Positions 34,796 to 44,569 of a DNA stretch of 64,000 nt are shown piece after piece. The DNA is from Methanoregulaceae archaeon UBA467 (GTDB taxonomy: Archaea; Halobacteriota; Methanomicrobia; Methanomicrobiales; Methanospirillaceae). A program made the translations under genes and the position numbers. Numbering within the stretch: position 1 is the stretch's first letter; each line of letters starts with the position of its first letter. Where the stretch lies: positions 372,001-436,000 of the forward strand of contig DASP01000005.1 in the NCBI GenBank assembly GCA_002503825.1, written 5' to 3'. The notes under the pieces were generated by a model. That model was not told the DNA's origin and did not search any database. It saw only the letters and a list, made by a program, of their open reading frames with translations.

Positions 34796-37396
34796 TCATG
34801 ATGCATCAGGGAGATGAACCCTATAGGCATGGACGAACCGTTGGCCGGAATAAATCGTATCCGTTGCAGTCTTTGTAGATTTTCCTGCCATAACAATAAC
34901 CCCTTCATCATTCCAGGGCCCATGTTCTGAAAGAACAACAGCGCCCTCGGTCTTCCCGTAGGCAGTAAGTGCTGCATCACTCAGTTTCATGGATTTCCCC
35001 TTAAAGCCCGCCCGGAACCCGTAAGCCTCGATTATCCCGCGTCTCACGAAAATCTCTCCGCAGGGCACATATATCGCGTAACTCTCACCATTGATTGTCA
35101 TGATACTTCCTGCAGCCAGGTTTCCCTTCTCAACAGCAATACCGCAGCCACCCGAATCCGTCATCCTTGAATTGGTAATGCCGATAATCCCGGCAAAAAC
35201 CTCCATTGACCCCGACTGGAGTAGTATCCCGAATTCATCCCCGAAAATATCTATTGCACCATTGGTAATCATCAGATTGCCACTCTCCATAACAATTCCG
35301 GCAAACTGCCCGGTAACCTGGATAGCACCTCCATGAATCCCGATATCATTTGTCGTATATATCCCCACGTTGCCGGTTGCATTCACCGTTACCGTATCAC
35401 CGAAAATTAGATTACCGCCCCTCACAGAAAGACCTATTTCCTCACCGGTAGCCTTCATATTCACGTTTTTTATAATTTTCAGCGACTTACAGGAAAATCC
35501 GATATTGCCGGAAGCGGAAAGGAGAACTACATTCTCCAGTGCTACATCTCCTTCCACATCCAGTCCGCTTTTAGGGCCTGATACCTTTAGGGATCCTGAT
35601 GCGTTTATTCTCATCTCCTTTCCGGAAACCCGCATACCATCCTGCGCCTCCCCGGAGAAAGAAATATCCCCTCCAGACTGGGAATAGGAACCATGCACCA
35701 CAATTCCACTGATTTTGCCGACTCCCATAATCAGGCCGTTAGAAATTTCTGCATTCCCTGAGATCTGCATTGCCGTATCTCCCTGAAGCATCAGGATCCC
35801 CCCGGCACATTCCAGATCACCACCAACGGATATCACCATTCCTCCTGATGCAGAGAGGTTCACACTTTGAATTTGCAGGTTTCCTTCAACCGCTATGGCA
35901 GTTTTTCCGGAGGATTCGCATTTGGAGTTAGAAATCTCCATATCTTTGGACACAAAAAGTCCGGAGTCCTCCCCGGAGAATGTTATATTGCTATCGGTAA
36001 TACTGCACGTACCGTTTACCTGCACACAGGAGGTTCCATTCAGGGTACCGTGCATCGTTTTGGTGGAGAGACTGCCATTTTCGAGCCTGATGCAGGTCTC
36101 CCCGCAGATGAAGTCAATATCACAGCCTGTGAGTGCGAGAGAACCGTGGTGACTTATAATTCCGCAGCCGTTAGGACTCTCGATCTGCTGAAGACCACCA
36201 GTCTGGTTAAAATCTCCCGCAATGTCAATTCCTGTATCCATTCCAAAGATTTTCAGGACGGGATTGCCGGATCCATTCAATCCCCCAAAAACAGATTTGA
36301 TTGCTGTCGTTTTTGAATGGATATCAATGACAGAAGCGTCTTTGAGGGTGATAGTGCCTGATGTAAAGATCCCATACTCTTTTGTCCGGATTTTAAGGTA
36401 TACACCTGCTATTTCCAGTGAACCTTCATCAACGAAAATCCCTCCGTCATCCCCGTTAATGGACAAAAACATAACACCTGTAAGTTTCAGGTTTCCCTGA
36501 CGAATGTGAATTCCCGGCCCGTGAGAACTGTGTATCTGGTTGTCAATCTGATCGAGCCGGATGGTCATGTCCCCGGTTGCCTGAATTGCCGAACCGTGAT
36601 AGTTGGAGAGGACAAGGGTGCGTGTTGCTGCAAGCCAGTTCCATCCCCTGCCATGACAGTCTTCTTCGACAGAGTAGGATTTGCCGTCAATGGTAAACTC
36701 CTCACCGGCATTTTGAGACCCGTGCCTGTATTGACTGCTGTTTGCGACGTCAAGATTGGTATGCGGTTCACGGTCCCCCTGTTTTGTGCATAAGAGTTCG
36801 TAATCAAGTTCCTGTTGCAGAGTCGGACCTGCAATAGCCAGAAGACTGGTAGCATGACGGATTACCTCATCGAAATCTCCACATCGCCGCATGATATCAA
36901 TGACCGGAACCCATTTTTGCGAGGGGATGTCGGCAAATGTTTTATTATCTGAAAATATCAGGGACAGGGCTTTTCTCCGGCAGGAAATGGCTAATTCCGG
37001 CTTGAGTAAACTGTCAGCGCACCATGCAGCGGAGAGATAACAGGCTATGGCTTTTTCCGGGTTGTTTTCCGCCAGCTGGATAAGTGCAGCACTCAGGTAG
37101 AGGGAAGGAGACGGGGGGATTTCCGGATTCCGGAGACTGCAGTATTCTGATGATTTGAGGAAATCCTGAGTGATTGATGTTTCCTCCCCGATGTCTTCAG
37201 CTATGTATCCACAGGACGGACAGACTTCAAGCTGGTTTCTCAGAAGGACCTCTGATAATTCCTTTGGACGACCCTCAAGTTCCACGATCCCCGATGGTCC
37301 TTCTGTACCGGGGTGCAGAGAAGATGCACATTTTTTCTGTTTTGATGATTGATGGCAGACAAAACAGGTTTTTTGGAGGATCTTAATTTTCGGCAT
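34796..37396 (-). CDS. Cysteine-rich/TPR head fused to long beta-helix, cytoplasmic
   Basis: An 866-aa protein without a signal peptide. Residues 1-75 hold two C-x-x-C pairs (CFVCHQSSKQKKC; LEVCPSCGY) as in DUF2225-type zinc domains; residues 95-205 are TPR-like helices (LYLSAALIQLAENNPEKAIA; ACYLSAAWCADSLLKPELA). From about residue 240 to the end there are about 25 short turns of 20-24 residues with alternating I-x-G/ D-x-A-I patterns (GIHIRQGNLKLTGVMFLSIN; GIVMESGNLMITNGAIDIFG), a beta-helix like the Cthe_2159-type carbohydrate-binding proteins, which are normally secreted. Function unknown; a large intracellular scaffold is the simplest reading. Confidence 0.75.
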   Translation of the reverse strand: MPKIKILQKTCFVCHQSSKQKKCASSLHPGTEGPSGIVELEGRPKELSEVLLRNQLEVCPSCGYIAEDIGEETSITQDFLKSSEYCSLRNPEIPPSPSLYLSAALIQLAENNPEKAIACYLSAAWCADSLLKPELAISCRRKALSLIFSDNKTFADIPSQKWVPVIDIMRRCGDFDEVIRHATSLLAIAGPTLQQELDYELLCTKQGDREPHTNLDVANSSQYRHGSQNAGEEFTIDGKSYSVEEDCHGRGWNWLAATRTLVLSNYHGSAIQATGDMTIRLDQIDNQIHSSHGPGIHIRQGNLKLTGVMFLSINGDDGGIFVDEGSLEIAGVYLKIRTKEYGIFTSGTITLKDASVIDIHSKTTAIKSVFGGLNGSGNPVLKIFGMDTGIDIAGDFNQTGGLQQIESPNGCGIISHHGSLALTGCDIDFICGETCIRLENGSLSTKTMHGTLNGTSCVQVNGTCSITDSNITFSGEDSGLFVSKDMEISNSKCESSGKTAIAVEGNLQIQSVNLSASGGMVISVGGDLECAGGILMLQGDTAMQISGNAEISNGLIMGVGKISGIVVHGSYSQSGGDISFSGEAQDGMRVSGKEMRINASGSLKVSGPKSGLDVEGDVALENVVLLSASGNIGFSCKSLKIIKNVNMKATGEEIGLSVRGGNLIFGDTVTVNATGNVGIYTTNDIGIHGGAIQVTGQFAGIVMESGNLMITNGAIDIFGDEFGILLQSGSMEVFAGIIGITNSRMTDSGGCGIAVEKGNLAAGSIMTINGESYAIYVPCGEIFVRRGIIEAYGFRAGFKGKSMKLSDAALTAYGKTEGAVVLSEHGPWNDEGVIVMAGKSTKTATDTIYSGQRFVHAYRVHLPDAS

Positions 37397-37735
37397 AAGA
37401 CTTGTGGGTAATCTACCCGTTCAACTCCCACAGGTTATTCTATATTTGAATCGTTTCCTGCATTTTTATTCATTGTTTATTAAACCTTTCTGAACCGGAC
37501 CAATGGTGAGGTATTCCAAAAAAATAAAATACAGATCTATCAGTTACTCTTGAAACCAGGTAATATCTGGAGTGAGCAGCAGATAACCTTTGCGGGGGGG
37601 TGCCAGGGAAGGGGAATTAATCGAGCATCCCCCGGGCCTTCTCCGCCATTCATCGCACACATCATAAAGAGAATTGCCGTGGGAGTGAGTAGCGGCCAGG
37701 AAGGAATTCTTATGGTTGCACTCAAAATTGTTTCA

Positions 37736-37795
37736 GTTTCAGAAACAAATTATTTCTATTCCGGAAACAAATCGTTTCTCAATCAGAAACAAGTG
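37736..37795 (+). promoter_or_regulatory. Tandem operators with 22-bp period
   Basis: GTTTCAGAAAC (37736-37746), then AGAAACAAATTATTTCT (37741-37757), GGAAACAAATCGTTTCT (37763-37779) and a half-copy AGAAAC (37785-37790). The GAAAC starts recur every 22 bases, two helical turns, so a regulator could bind along one face. They lie 20-80 bases before the HTH-nucleotidyltransferase start, suggesting autoregulation. A shorter copy is at 23.78-23.80 kb. Confidence 0.6.
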
Positions 37796-37816
37796 AGTAA
37801 AAGCGGATCCATCATA

Positions 37817-38362
37817 ATGCTGCCAGAACTCTTCAAATCGGATGATCGGGTGCGAATTCTCCGGTATGTATCAGAGAGGAAGAGCGTCACAGTCCAGTCC
37901 ACTTCACAGGGCACCGGTGTCTCAAAACCCGTTGTCTCCCGGTACCTGAATATGCTCATAGAAAAGGGGTTGTGTGAGCGCACCGGGAGGATAATATCAT
38001 GGGTGCACTCCCCACTCGGATCTGCAGTCAAACGACTCCTGAACGTTGCACTGCTCAATGAACACCTCAACTCTCAAGGATGGGCAAAGGGGATCGGCAT
38101 CTATGGTTCCTGGGCCCGGGGCACCAATACCACCGAAAGCGACCTCGACCTCTGGATCATGGTGGATACGTATTCCCAGGAAATTGAGTTTAAAATCGCC
38201 GAATTACAGCATAAACTCGCGCACACCGTGGGGTATGAGGTTCACACACTCATCCTCACCAAAGAAAAATTGCGTGATCTCTCACGCAAAGATGCCCCAT
38301 TCTATGAAGAATTCATGAAAGATCAGATTGTTATACGAGGTGCAGGAATTGACAAAGCCTGA
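37817..38362 (+). CDS. HTH domain fused to MNT-type nucleotidyltransferase
   Basis: A 181-aa protein from ATG 37817 (MLPELFKSDDRVRIL); the longer open frame upstream runs through the operators and is not used. Residues 5-65 are a winged helix (SQGTGVSKPVVSRYLNMLIE). Residues 80-175 are a minimal nucleotidyltransferase: IYGSWARGTNTTESDLDLWI has the G-S-x(n)-S-D-x-D signature. MNT proteins work as antitoxins with HEPN toxins by adding AMP to the toxin; no HEPN gene follows here. As a one-component DNA-binding AMP transferase it may control genes carrying the 22-bp operators. Confidence 0.8.
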   Translation: MLPELFKSDDRVRILRYVSERKSVTVQSTSQGTGVSKPVVSRYLNMLIEKGLCERTGRIISWVHSPLGSAVKRLLNVALLNEHLNSQGWAKGIGIYGSWARGTNTTESDLDLWIMVDTYSQEIEFKIAELQHKLAHTVGYEVHTLILTKEKLRDLSRKDAPFYEEFMKDQIVIRGAGIDKA

Positions 38363-38522
38363 AGAGTGTCAGTTAAGGCGAATTTGTTAAGGTTTTTCAA
38401 GGATAAATGGGTGTTGTAATAGAATTTGGTGGCACAATAAGGGAATAATACATTATCATTCAACCAGAGCGGGTAGATTTCTTGATACGAGAGTTTTATT
38501 TTGAAAAAATGGGGTTATTAGT

Positions 38523-39205
38523 AATCCTCTAAACATCTAACATCCCTTGAATTCGCCTGTGAACCTGATGCCAGGGATGCTGCACAACGGTGGATTCAGA
38601 AACAACCGCTTTTCAGATTCCTTGACCTCCGAATCGGGATGGTTATTCATCGTGAAAATCACAAGAGAGGCCGTCCCGCAATTGATGTGCCTTGTATTAC
38701 CCGGTACATCATAGAATCCGAAGTAGAGCCCAATGAGGGCGCAATTGACAATGCAAGAGCGAAATTAGGACGATTCATCCTTGCTACGAACGATCTTACC
38801 CTTAACCCTGATGATCTCCTGGCATATTACAAGGGTCAGGGAGCTGTGGAACAGGGTTTCAGGTTTCTTAAGGATAAATCTTTCAGGATAGTCGAGATTT
38901 TCCTGAAAAAACCTTCAAGGATTCAGGCTCTTGCGGTAATAATGATTCTATGCCTGTTCGTATATTCACTGACCGAATACCGATTGAGGAAAAGATTGAA
39001 GGAAACGGGTGAATCTGTACTTTCACAGATGAATAAACCGACCCGGAACCCGACTCTGAAATGGGTATTTTTCAAGTTCAGAGGAGTTATTGAGTTCAAA
39101 ATCAGGGTAAATAACTCTGAAGTAGCGCGGATTGGTAATATGAAGCCCGAATTGGCCAAAATCGTTTCATTGCTGGGGGCACCGTATGAAAAATATTATT
39201 TTTGA
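38523..39205 (+). mobile_element. IS1634-type transposase remnant (C-terminal part)
   Basis: Open frame after two stops at about 38517-38522. It reads SLEFACEPDARDAAQRWIQK, later HKRGRPAIDVPCITRYIIES, RFILATNDLTLNPDDLLAYY, KGQGAVEQGFRFLKDKSFRI and ALAVIMILCLFVYSLTEYRL, the C-terminal half of DDE transposases of the IS1634 group, including the Y-x-x-x-x-x-V-E-x-x-F motif with catalytic Glu. The N-terminal half with the first two Asp residues is absent, so it cannot transpose. I did not find matched terminal inverted repeats. Confidence 0.75.
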
Positions 39206-39739
39206 TTTCCTGACTGCGGAAGATGGGCTCGATGATGAGACCATGGAAATGGCGGTTCTCCTGGTTCGTCATAAATCCGTAGTCTATCGTGATTTGTAGT
39301 AAGCAATCTAAAAAGCCGGGGAAAATGGGGGGTTAACGAACCCGGCCCAAGGGGATACCCTCTTCCCCATTCATGACACGAACAGAGAGAATGGGGTTAA
39401 GATAGATTAGATTTAGAGTATATAAAAGATTGACTTCCTGCTCTTCATGATCCCCGAGGGCTCGGGCCAGCCCCGATATCGCACCTGGTCAGGTCGCTGC
39501 AGGTTGTCAGGTAGTCCAAGACTATTAAATATTGAATTTATGGATTTTTGTGATTCACTTATTCTCGAATTTATTCAAGTCTTTTCAATATCTGATATGT
39601 TTTTTGAGGAAATAATTGAATTATAAAATAAAAACACCCCTAACGTTATATACTTATAAGAGGAATTGGGGTATATTCCGGCAATAGAATCAATCCCTGG
39701 AAATAATAATCTCTCCGGAAAAACCATGGTGATTTTAGA
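39206..39739. other. Gap with inverted repeat and sensor promoter
   Basis: No gene. CCCCATTC (39365-39372) and GAATGGGG (39389-39396) form a perfect 8-bp inverted repeat with a 16-base centre. GTTATATACTTATAAG at about 39643-39658 is the likely TATA region of the sensor gene that starts at 39740. The last 200 bases are AT-rich. Confidence 0.45.
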
Positions 39740-42583
39740 ATGGCCATTCCTCCTATCCGCGATGCCATAAGTTTCCAGTTATTTCGGCATCGCGTCAGAG
39801 CACATCCTTTATTAGGGGCAGCCATTATCTTTCTCCTTCTCCTTGTGCTGCTCTTGTGGGGGGCTCACCTCTACCAAGACAGCCTGATGGGACAAGATCG
39901 AGTCATTATAGATCAACCTCTCACGATTTATCGGGACAGTCTGGAATCATCACTCAATATCCAGATTCAATTGGTCCAGAATATCACAGCGACGATCGAG
40001 GGCAATGTTGAAGCCGGCCGCGACGAGAATGATACAGACTATCTTCAGAAAGTGGTAACTTTCAACCCCGGGATACGCGATATTTCAATCGCTCCCGGCG
40101 GGATAGTCACATATCGCTACCCTGCAGAACCAGATGGGGTACTCCGTTCAGAAGATCTGATTCATGATACAGACCCTGTCGTCCGGGCGGCGGTACAGAG
40201 GGCAATGACATCGAATGACGTGGTGGTGGAAAGCCCCCATCCACGTGCTGACGGGGGGTATGACCTTGTTATCCGGGAGGCAATCTGGAATGAAAGCGCC
40301 TTCTGGGGGCTATTAACCATAACCCTTGATCTTCCCCCAATCCTCCGGGAATCCCTGGGCCCGGAAAATGCTTCTGATCTCTCGCTTGCAATCCGCGACT
40401 CTTCAGGGCAGGTTTTTTACGGAGATCCTGCCACATTTGACCAGTCCCCGGTAATACGGCGGATTAACGTACATGACGGATTCTGGGATTTTGCTGCCGT
40501 GCCTCCCGGCGGGTGGGCTGCAGCCGCTTCGGACCGTATGACGGTGTATTGGGCCGCAGGACTTGCAATCATTTTCACGATGACGTGCCTGGTTTTCATA
40601 GTCATATCTTCCCATTCCCTGCTTTCCCGGGCGGTGAAAGAGAGAACCCTGGATTTAGAGCGGGAAAAAATGACTCTGAAAAAATTGAACAGGGCTCTTG
40701 AAGTAATCAGTAAGTGCAATTCTGATCTGGTGCGGGCAAAGACTGAGGAGGAATTGCTGTGGCAGGTCTGTGACACCCTTGTCACATCCGGCAATTATCC
40801 TCTCGCATGGGTAGGGATTCCCTCCAATGGGGAACAGCACGCGGAGCTAACCCCCGTTGCTGTCGCCAGGTCTCCGGGAATTGGCGGCCCGGACATATTC
40901 AGCAGTGAAAGAGCCCATAGTAAAGAGCAATATATAGCAGAGCAGGCGGTTGCACTGGCTTCCCCCCAGGTGGTGAAATACGCATCCCTCGAACCAGATG
41001 ATCCCGGGATCCACCCGAAATGCGAGTTGTGCCCGGACTGCAGATCCATGATCGCCTTGCCAATATCTACCATTGACTCGTCTCCCCTGGCGCTGGTCAT
41101 CTATTCCCCCCGCGATGATGCGTTTGATCGCGACGAGGTGGCCCTGCTTCTCCAATTGTCGGACGATCTTGCCTTTGGTATCCAGTCCCTCAGGACCCAG
41201 ACCGCCCGAAAGGCGGCGGAAAAGGAACTTCTTATCAAGGGGTACGCCTTGAACTCCTCGGTCTCGGGGATCACCATGGCAGACCTCGACGGGCGCATCA
41301 TTTATGCGAACGATGCGTATCGCCGCATGTTCGGGTACCATGATGCCGCGGCGCTGGTGGGAAAGTCCATTGATATATTCTCCCAGCAGGATGAACATGA
41401 GAAGAATATGCCCTCTACAATTCTTGAGGCTGTAGAGAATGATGGGTTCTGGATGGGCGAGGTCCGACCCAGGAGGTACGACGGTACGAGATTTGAGGCC
41501 AACCTGCTGATGAGCATGGTAAAGGACGAAGAAGGGAAACCAATCTGCACAATGGCCTCATTCCTCGACATCACGGGGCAGAAGGAACAGGAGAAGCAGA
41601 TGGTGATTCGGAACAATGCCATCGCTTCATCGATCAATCCCATACTCTTCTTCGATCTGACCGGGAAAGTGACCTTTGCCAACCGGGCATTCCTCTCCAC
41701 GTGGGGGTATGATCGCCACGAGCAGGTTGCAGGCCGGCATTATGATGAATTTTTCACCGGGGGGGAATCGTTCGCTAAAAGGAAATCCCTCCTCGAATCA
41801 GTTAAGGGCTGGGTAGGGGAGCTGGTAGCAAAGAAGTCTGACGGGAGCCCGTTCAATGTTCAATCGTCCGCATCCATGGTATTCACCTCGGATAGATCCC
41901 CGATCTGTATGATGGCCTCGTTCCTTGATATCACCGCGATGAAAGAGGCTTACGAACGTATCGCGTACCAGGCAAGGCTGCTCAACGAGGTCTCTGAGGC
42001 CATCATCGCAGTGGATGGGGATTACCGGATCGCCTCGTGGAACCCCATGGCAGAGTCCCTCTTTGGATGGAGTGCGGAAGAAGCAATGGGAAAAATACTC
42101 GATGACCTTCTCCACACGGAATTCACGGGGACAAGCGGGACTGAGTGTTACCAGATAAGCAGGGAACATGGAATATACTACGGCCAGGTCATCCAGCACA
42201 GGAAGGATGGGACTGGCATTTACGTGGATATGACTACCATCGGTATGAAGGGCCCGGAGGGCCTGGTGTCCGGGTATGTTAACGTGATGCATGATGTAAC
42301 CGACAGCCTAAGGATCGAGGAACTAAAACGTGAAGCCTTTAGCCAGATCGAAAAGAATTTCATGGATATGGCGATCTTAAACGACCAGATCCGTAACCCC
42401 CTCACCGTGATCGTGGGACTGGCATCCCTCGAAGGGGGTGTGGTTGCTGATAAGATCCTCCGACAGGCCAACGAGATCAACGCTCTCGTCACCCGCCTGG
42501 ACCAGGGATGGATCGAATCTGACAAGGTAAGGGAATTTCTACGAAAACACTATGGACCGGACACGCAAGGGAGCAGCAAATAA
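39740..42583 (+). CDS. Membrane GAF/PAS sensor protein without kinase domain
   Basis: A 947-aa protein. TM1 about 25-45, extracellular sensor about 46-270, TM2 about 275-297, coiled coil, GAF domain about 325-490 (ISKCNSDLVRAKTEEELLWQ; CELCPDCRSMIALPIST), then three PAS domains (about 500-620, 625-745, 750-865). The C-terminus AILNDQIRNPLTVIVGLASL resembles a HisKA helix, but the phospho-acceptor His position is filled by Asn/Asp (N-D-Q-I-R-N-P-L) and no ATPase domain follows. It must signal through a partner protein. Such His-less PAS proteins occur in methanogens. Confidence 0.85.
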   Translation: MAIPPIRDAISFQLFRHRVRAHPLLGAAIIFLLLLVLLLWGAHLYQDSLMGQDRVIIDQPLTIYRDSLESSLNIQIQLVQNITATIEGNVEAGRDENDTDYLQKVVTFNPGIRDISIAPGGIVTYRYPAEPDGVLRSEDLIHDTDPVVRAAVQRAMTSNDVVVESPHPRADGGYDLVIREAIWNESAFWGLLTITLDLPPILRESLGPENASDLSLAIRDSSGQVFYGDPATFDQSPVIRRINVHDGFWDFAAVPPGGWAAAASDRMTVYWAAGLAIIFTMTCLVFIVISSHSLLSRAVKERTLDLEREKMTLKKLNRALEVISKCNSDLVRAKTEEELLWQVCDTLVTSGNYPLAWVGIPSNGEQHAELTPVAVARSPGIGGPDIFSSERAHSKEQYIAEQAVALASPQVVKYASLEPDDPGIHPKCELCPDCRSMIALPISTIDSSPLALVIYSPRDDAFDRDEVALLLQLSDDLAFGIQSLRTQTARKAAEKELLIKGYALNSSVSGITMADLDGRIIYANDAYRRMFGYHDAAALVGKSIDIFSQQDEHEKNMPSTILEAVENDGFWMGEVRPRRYDGTRFEANLLMSMVKDEEGKPICTMASFLDITGQKEQEKQMVIRNNAIASSINPILFFDLTGKVTFANRAFLSTWGYDRHEQVAGRHYDEFFTGGESFAKRKSLLESVKGWVGELVAKKSDGSPFNVQSSASMVFTSDRSPICMMASFLDITAMKEAYERIAYQARLLNEVSEAIIAVDGDYRIASWNPMAESLFGWSAEEAMGKILDDLLHTEFTGTSGTECYQISREHGIYYGQVIQHRKDGTGIYVDMTTIGMKGPEGLVSGYVNVMHDVTDSLRIEELKREAFSQIEKNFMDMAILNDQIRNPLTVIVGLASLEGGVVADKILRQANEINALVTRLDQGWIESDKVREFLRKHYGPDTQGSSK

Positions 42584-42669
42584 TGCATTTTTGACGGGAA
42601 CATTTAGATTCAGGGGTTCTGGCTCCTTTACCTAATCACCAAATATTATATTCAGATTTACTATTTTCG

Positions 42670-42936
42670 CTAGTATATTTCGCTTTTTTCCGAAGGTGTC
42701 AAACCATCTATATCGTAATAATATAGAGAGGTTAATTGAACAACTACATCTACATCACTGTCAGCATAGATATTTGTTGAATTTTTGTAAGAGCCTTGAA
42801 GATAGACCGTATATTTGCATTTTTTAATGAGATCTGAAGAATCCAAAGCGGTTCTAATCGATTCATGGGTATTTTGTGAAATAACCGTTGCACCTCGATT
42901 CGACCATGTTTCCAATTGAGATTCAGGAATTCCCAT
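42670..42936 (-). pseudogene. N-terminal remnant of a CBASS CD-NTase (cGAS/DncV-like)
   Basis: 88 residues from MGIPESQLETWSNRGATVIS; the key part is YLQGSYKNSTNIYADSDVDV, the G-S-Y...S-D-x-D active-site motif of bacterial CD-NTases that make cyclic oligonucleotide messengers. The family is about 300 aa; here a stop follows about 25 residues after the motif and the remaining two thirds are gone, with AT-rich sequence beyond. The in-frame extension upstream of 42936 looks unrelated. No effector gene is adjacent. It lies directly beside the 3' end of a tRNA gene. Confidence 0.75.
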
Positions 42937-43109
42937 TATCATCGCTTCCGCAAATATATTCAAGTTTTTTAATAACGATAAAGGATGATATTGTGTTGTG
43001 AAAGTGATTTTCAAAAGAACGCGCCACTTTGCGGGTAGTATAGCAGAACAGTAAAAGCTATTTTACAAGAGTGGCTTTTTTTCGGGATACCTATAACAAA
43101 TGATAAAGA

Positions 43110-43192
43110 TGCGAGGGGAGGGATTCGAACCCGCGAACTCCTGCGAGAACAGATCTTGAGTCTGCCTCCTTTAACCGCTTGGATACCCTCGC
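43110..43192 (-). tRNA. tRNA-Leu (anticodon CAA)
   Basis: 83 nt with 7-bp acceptor stem (GCGAGGG at 43192-43186 pairing with the CCCTCGC near 43111), D-loop GTTAAAGG, anticodon loop CTCAAGA with anticodon CAA, a long variable arm (class II, as expected for Leu), T-loop GGTTCGAATCC and discriminator A. No CCA is encoded and there is no intron. Decodes UUG. Confidence 0.95.
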
Positions 43193-43399
43193 ACAAATAA
43201 ATTTTCAACAGTACAATTAGAGATCTCACGCCATAATTCTTATGTGGCCTTCCGTCGGGCACCGGTTATCGCCCGGTAACACTCGCGCAGTGTATTATTT
43301 TACCCTGAAATGATATGTAGTTTCGGAGCGGGCCGGAAAGCGTTCTGCCCTTTACCTGCCTTTTGATCTCCTTTTCAACCCAGACCGGTCCACACCCGG

Positions 43400-44569
43400 T
43401 CACCGGTGGTCACGACTGATGATCTCAACGCACGACAGGAGCGCTTCGACCTCTTCCATCGTCGAATAACACCCGATTGACGCCCTGACCGTTCCTGACG
43501 GGTTGAGGGAACTCGAAAGCGGCTGGGCACAGTGCATCCCGCTCCGGACGCAAATCCCTTTCATCTCATCGAGCCTCCGGGCACATTCGCCCGGCTCTAT
43601 CCTGTCTATATTGAACGAGATGACTCCCGTGCCGGGGGGACTGTAAACAGTGACCCCTTCAATTGCTGACAGTCCCTTCTGCATCGCAGTCCCAAGGGCG
43701 ACCTCGTGGGAGTGAATTGTCTCAACGCCGAGCTCTTCCACGAGCCTGATCGCCCGCCCGAGGCCGATTACCCCGGGGATGTTCGGGGTGCCGGGCTCGA
43801 AGCATGCCGGCGGCGGGAGCAGTTCGAATGAATCACGGTACACGTTTTCGACAATACCGCCCCCGTGACATGCAATCGAGAGCGTCTCCCAGTCGGCAGC
43901 GTACAGGGCCCCGGTCCCCTGCGGCCCGAGGAGCCCCTTGTGACCAGGTATGGCAAGATAATCGAACGTGGTGCTGTCGAACGGGATATGCCCGACCGAC
44001 TGGGCCGCGTCGATGAGGATCTTCGCCCCGTTGTCGTGGGCGATCGCCGCGAGTTCGTCGACGGGCTGCAGCGTGCCGAGCACATTGGGCATATGCGTCA
44101 CTGCCACCATCTTCGTCCGTGACGATATCATCTCCTGCAGGGAATCCGGGGTAATAATCCCGTTTTCGTGGGGGAGTACCTTCATTGAAACGCCTTTCCC
44201 GCCGAGTACAAGCCACGGCAGGTAGTTGGCATGGTGCTCGAGGCTGGAAGTGATAACCTCGTCGCCTTCGTTCCAGCAGAAACCATGGGCAACCATGTTG
44301 ATGGAATCGGTCGTGTTCTTCGTAAAGACCAGGTTCCCTTCCGGTACACCGAGGAACTCTCCCAGTATTCCCCGCGTCTTTTCGAACTCTTCAGTCGTGC
44401 GGCGGGCCAGGTGGTGCGCTCCCCTCCCGTGATTTGCAGCATACTCGTAAAAATACCCGCACATTGCCTCAACCGCACAACTGGGGGTCTGGCTCGTTGA
44501 GGCGCTGTCGAGATAGATGCATGTCGAAAGGACGGGAAACTGCTCCCGCAGGCGGACGAGATCGTACAT
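43400..44569 (-). CDS. Cysteine desulfurase (class V aminotransferase, SufS-like)
   Basis: A 389-aa PLP enzyme that takes sulfur from cysteine for Fe-S clusters or thiolated tRNA. PLP lysine K211 in AIPGHKGLLGPQGTG; TNTTDSINMVAHG binds the phosphate; ILIDAAQSVGH carries the Asp and Gln for the cofactor; catalytic C347 in VRSGMHCAQPL. N-terminal YLDSASTSQTP is typical. The protein lacks a SufU/IscU neighbour. A TATA-like TTTATATG lies about 110 bases upstream (near 44680). Confidence 0.9.
   Translation of the reverse strand: MYDLVRLREQFPVLSTCIYLDSASTSQTPSCAVEAMCGYFYEYAANHGRGAHHLARRTTEEFEKTRGILGEFLGVPEGNLVFTKNTTDSINMVAHGFCWNEGDEVITSSLEHHANYLPWLVLGGKGVSMKVLPHENGIITPDSLQEMISSRTKMVAVTHMPNVLGTLQPVDELAAIAHDNGAKILIDAAQSVGHIPFDSTTFDYLAIPGHKGLLGPQGTGALYAADWETLSIACHGGGIVENVYRDSFELLPPPACFEPGTPNIPGVIGLGRAIRLVEELGVETIHSHEVALGTAMQKGLSAIEGVTVYSPPGTGVISFNIDRIEPGECARRLDEMKGICVRSGMHCAQPLSSSLNPSGTVRASIGCYSTMEEVEALLSCVEIISRDHR

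Noticed and set aside
37550..37816. N-terminal extension of the HTH-nucleotidyltransferase gene
   Set aside because: The extension reads through the operator array; the copy at 23.8 kb shares sequence only from the operators to the ATG, supporting 37817 as the start.
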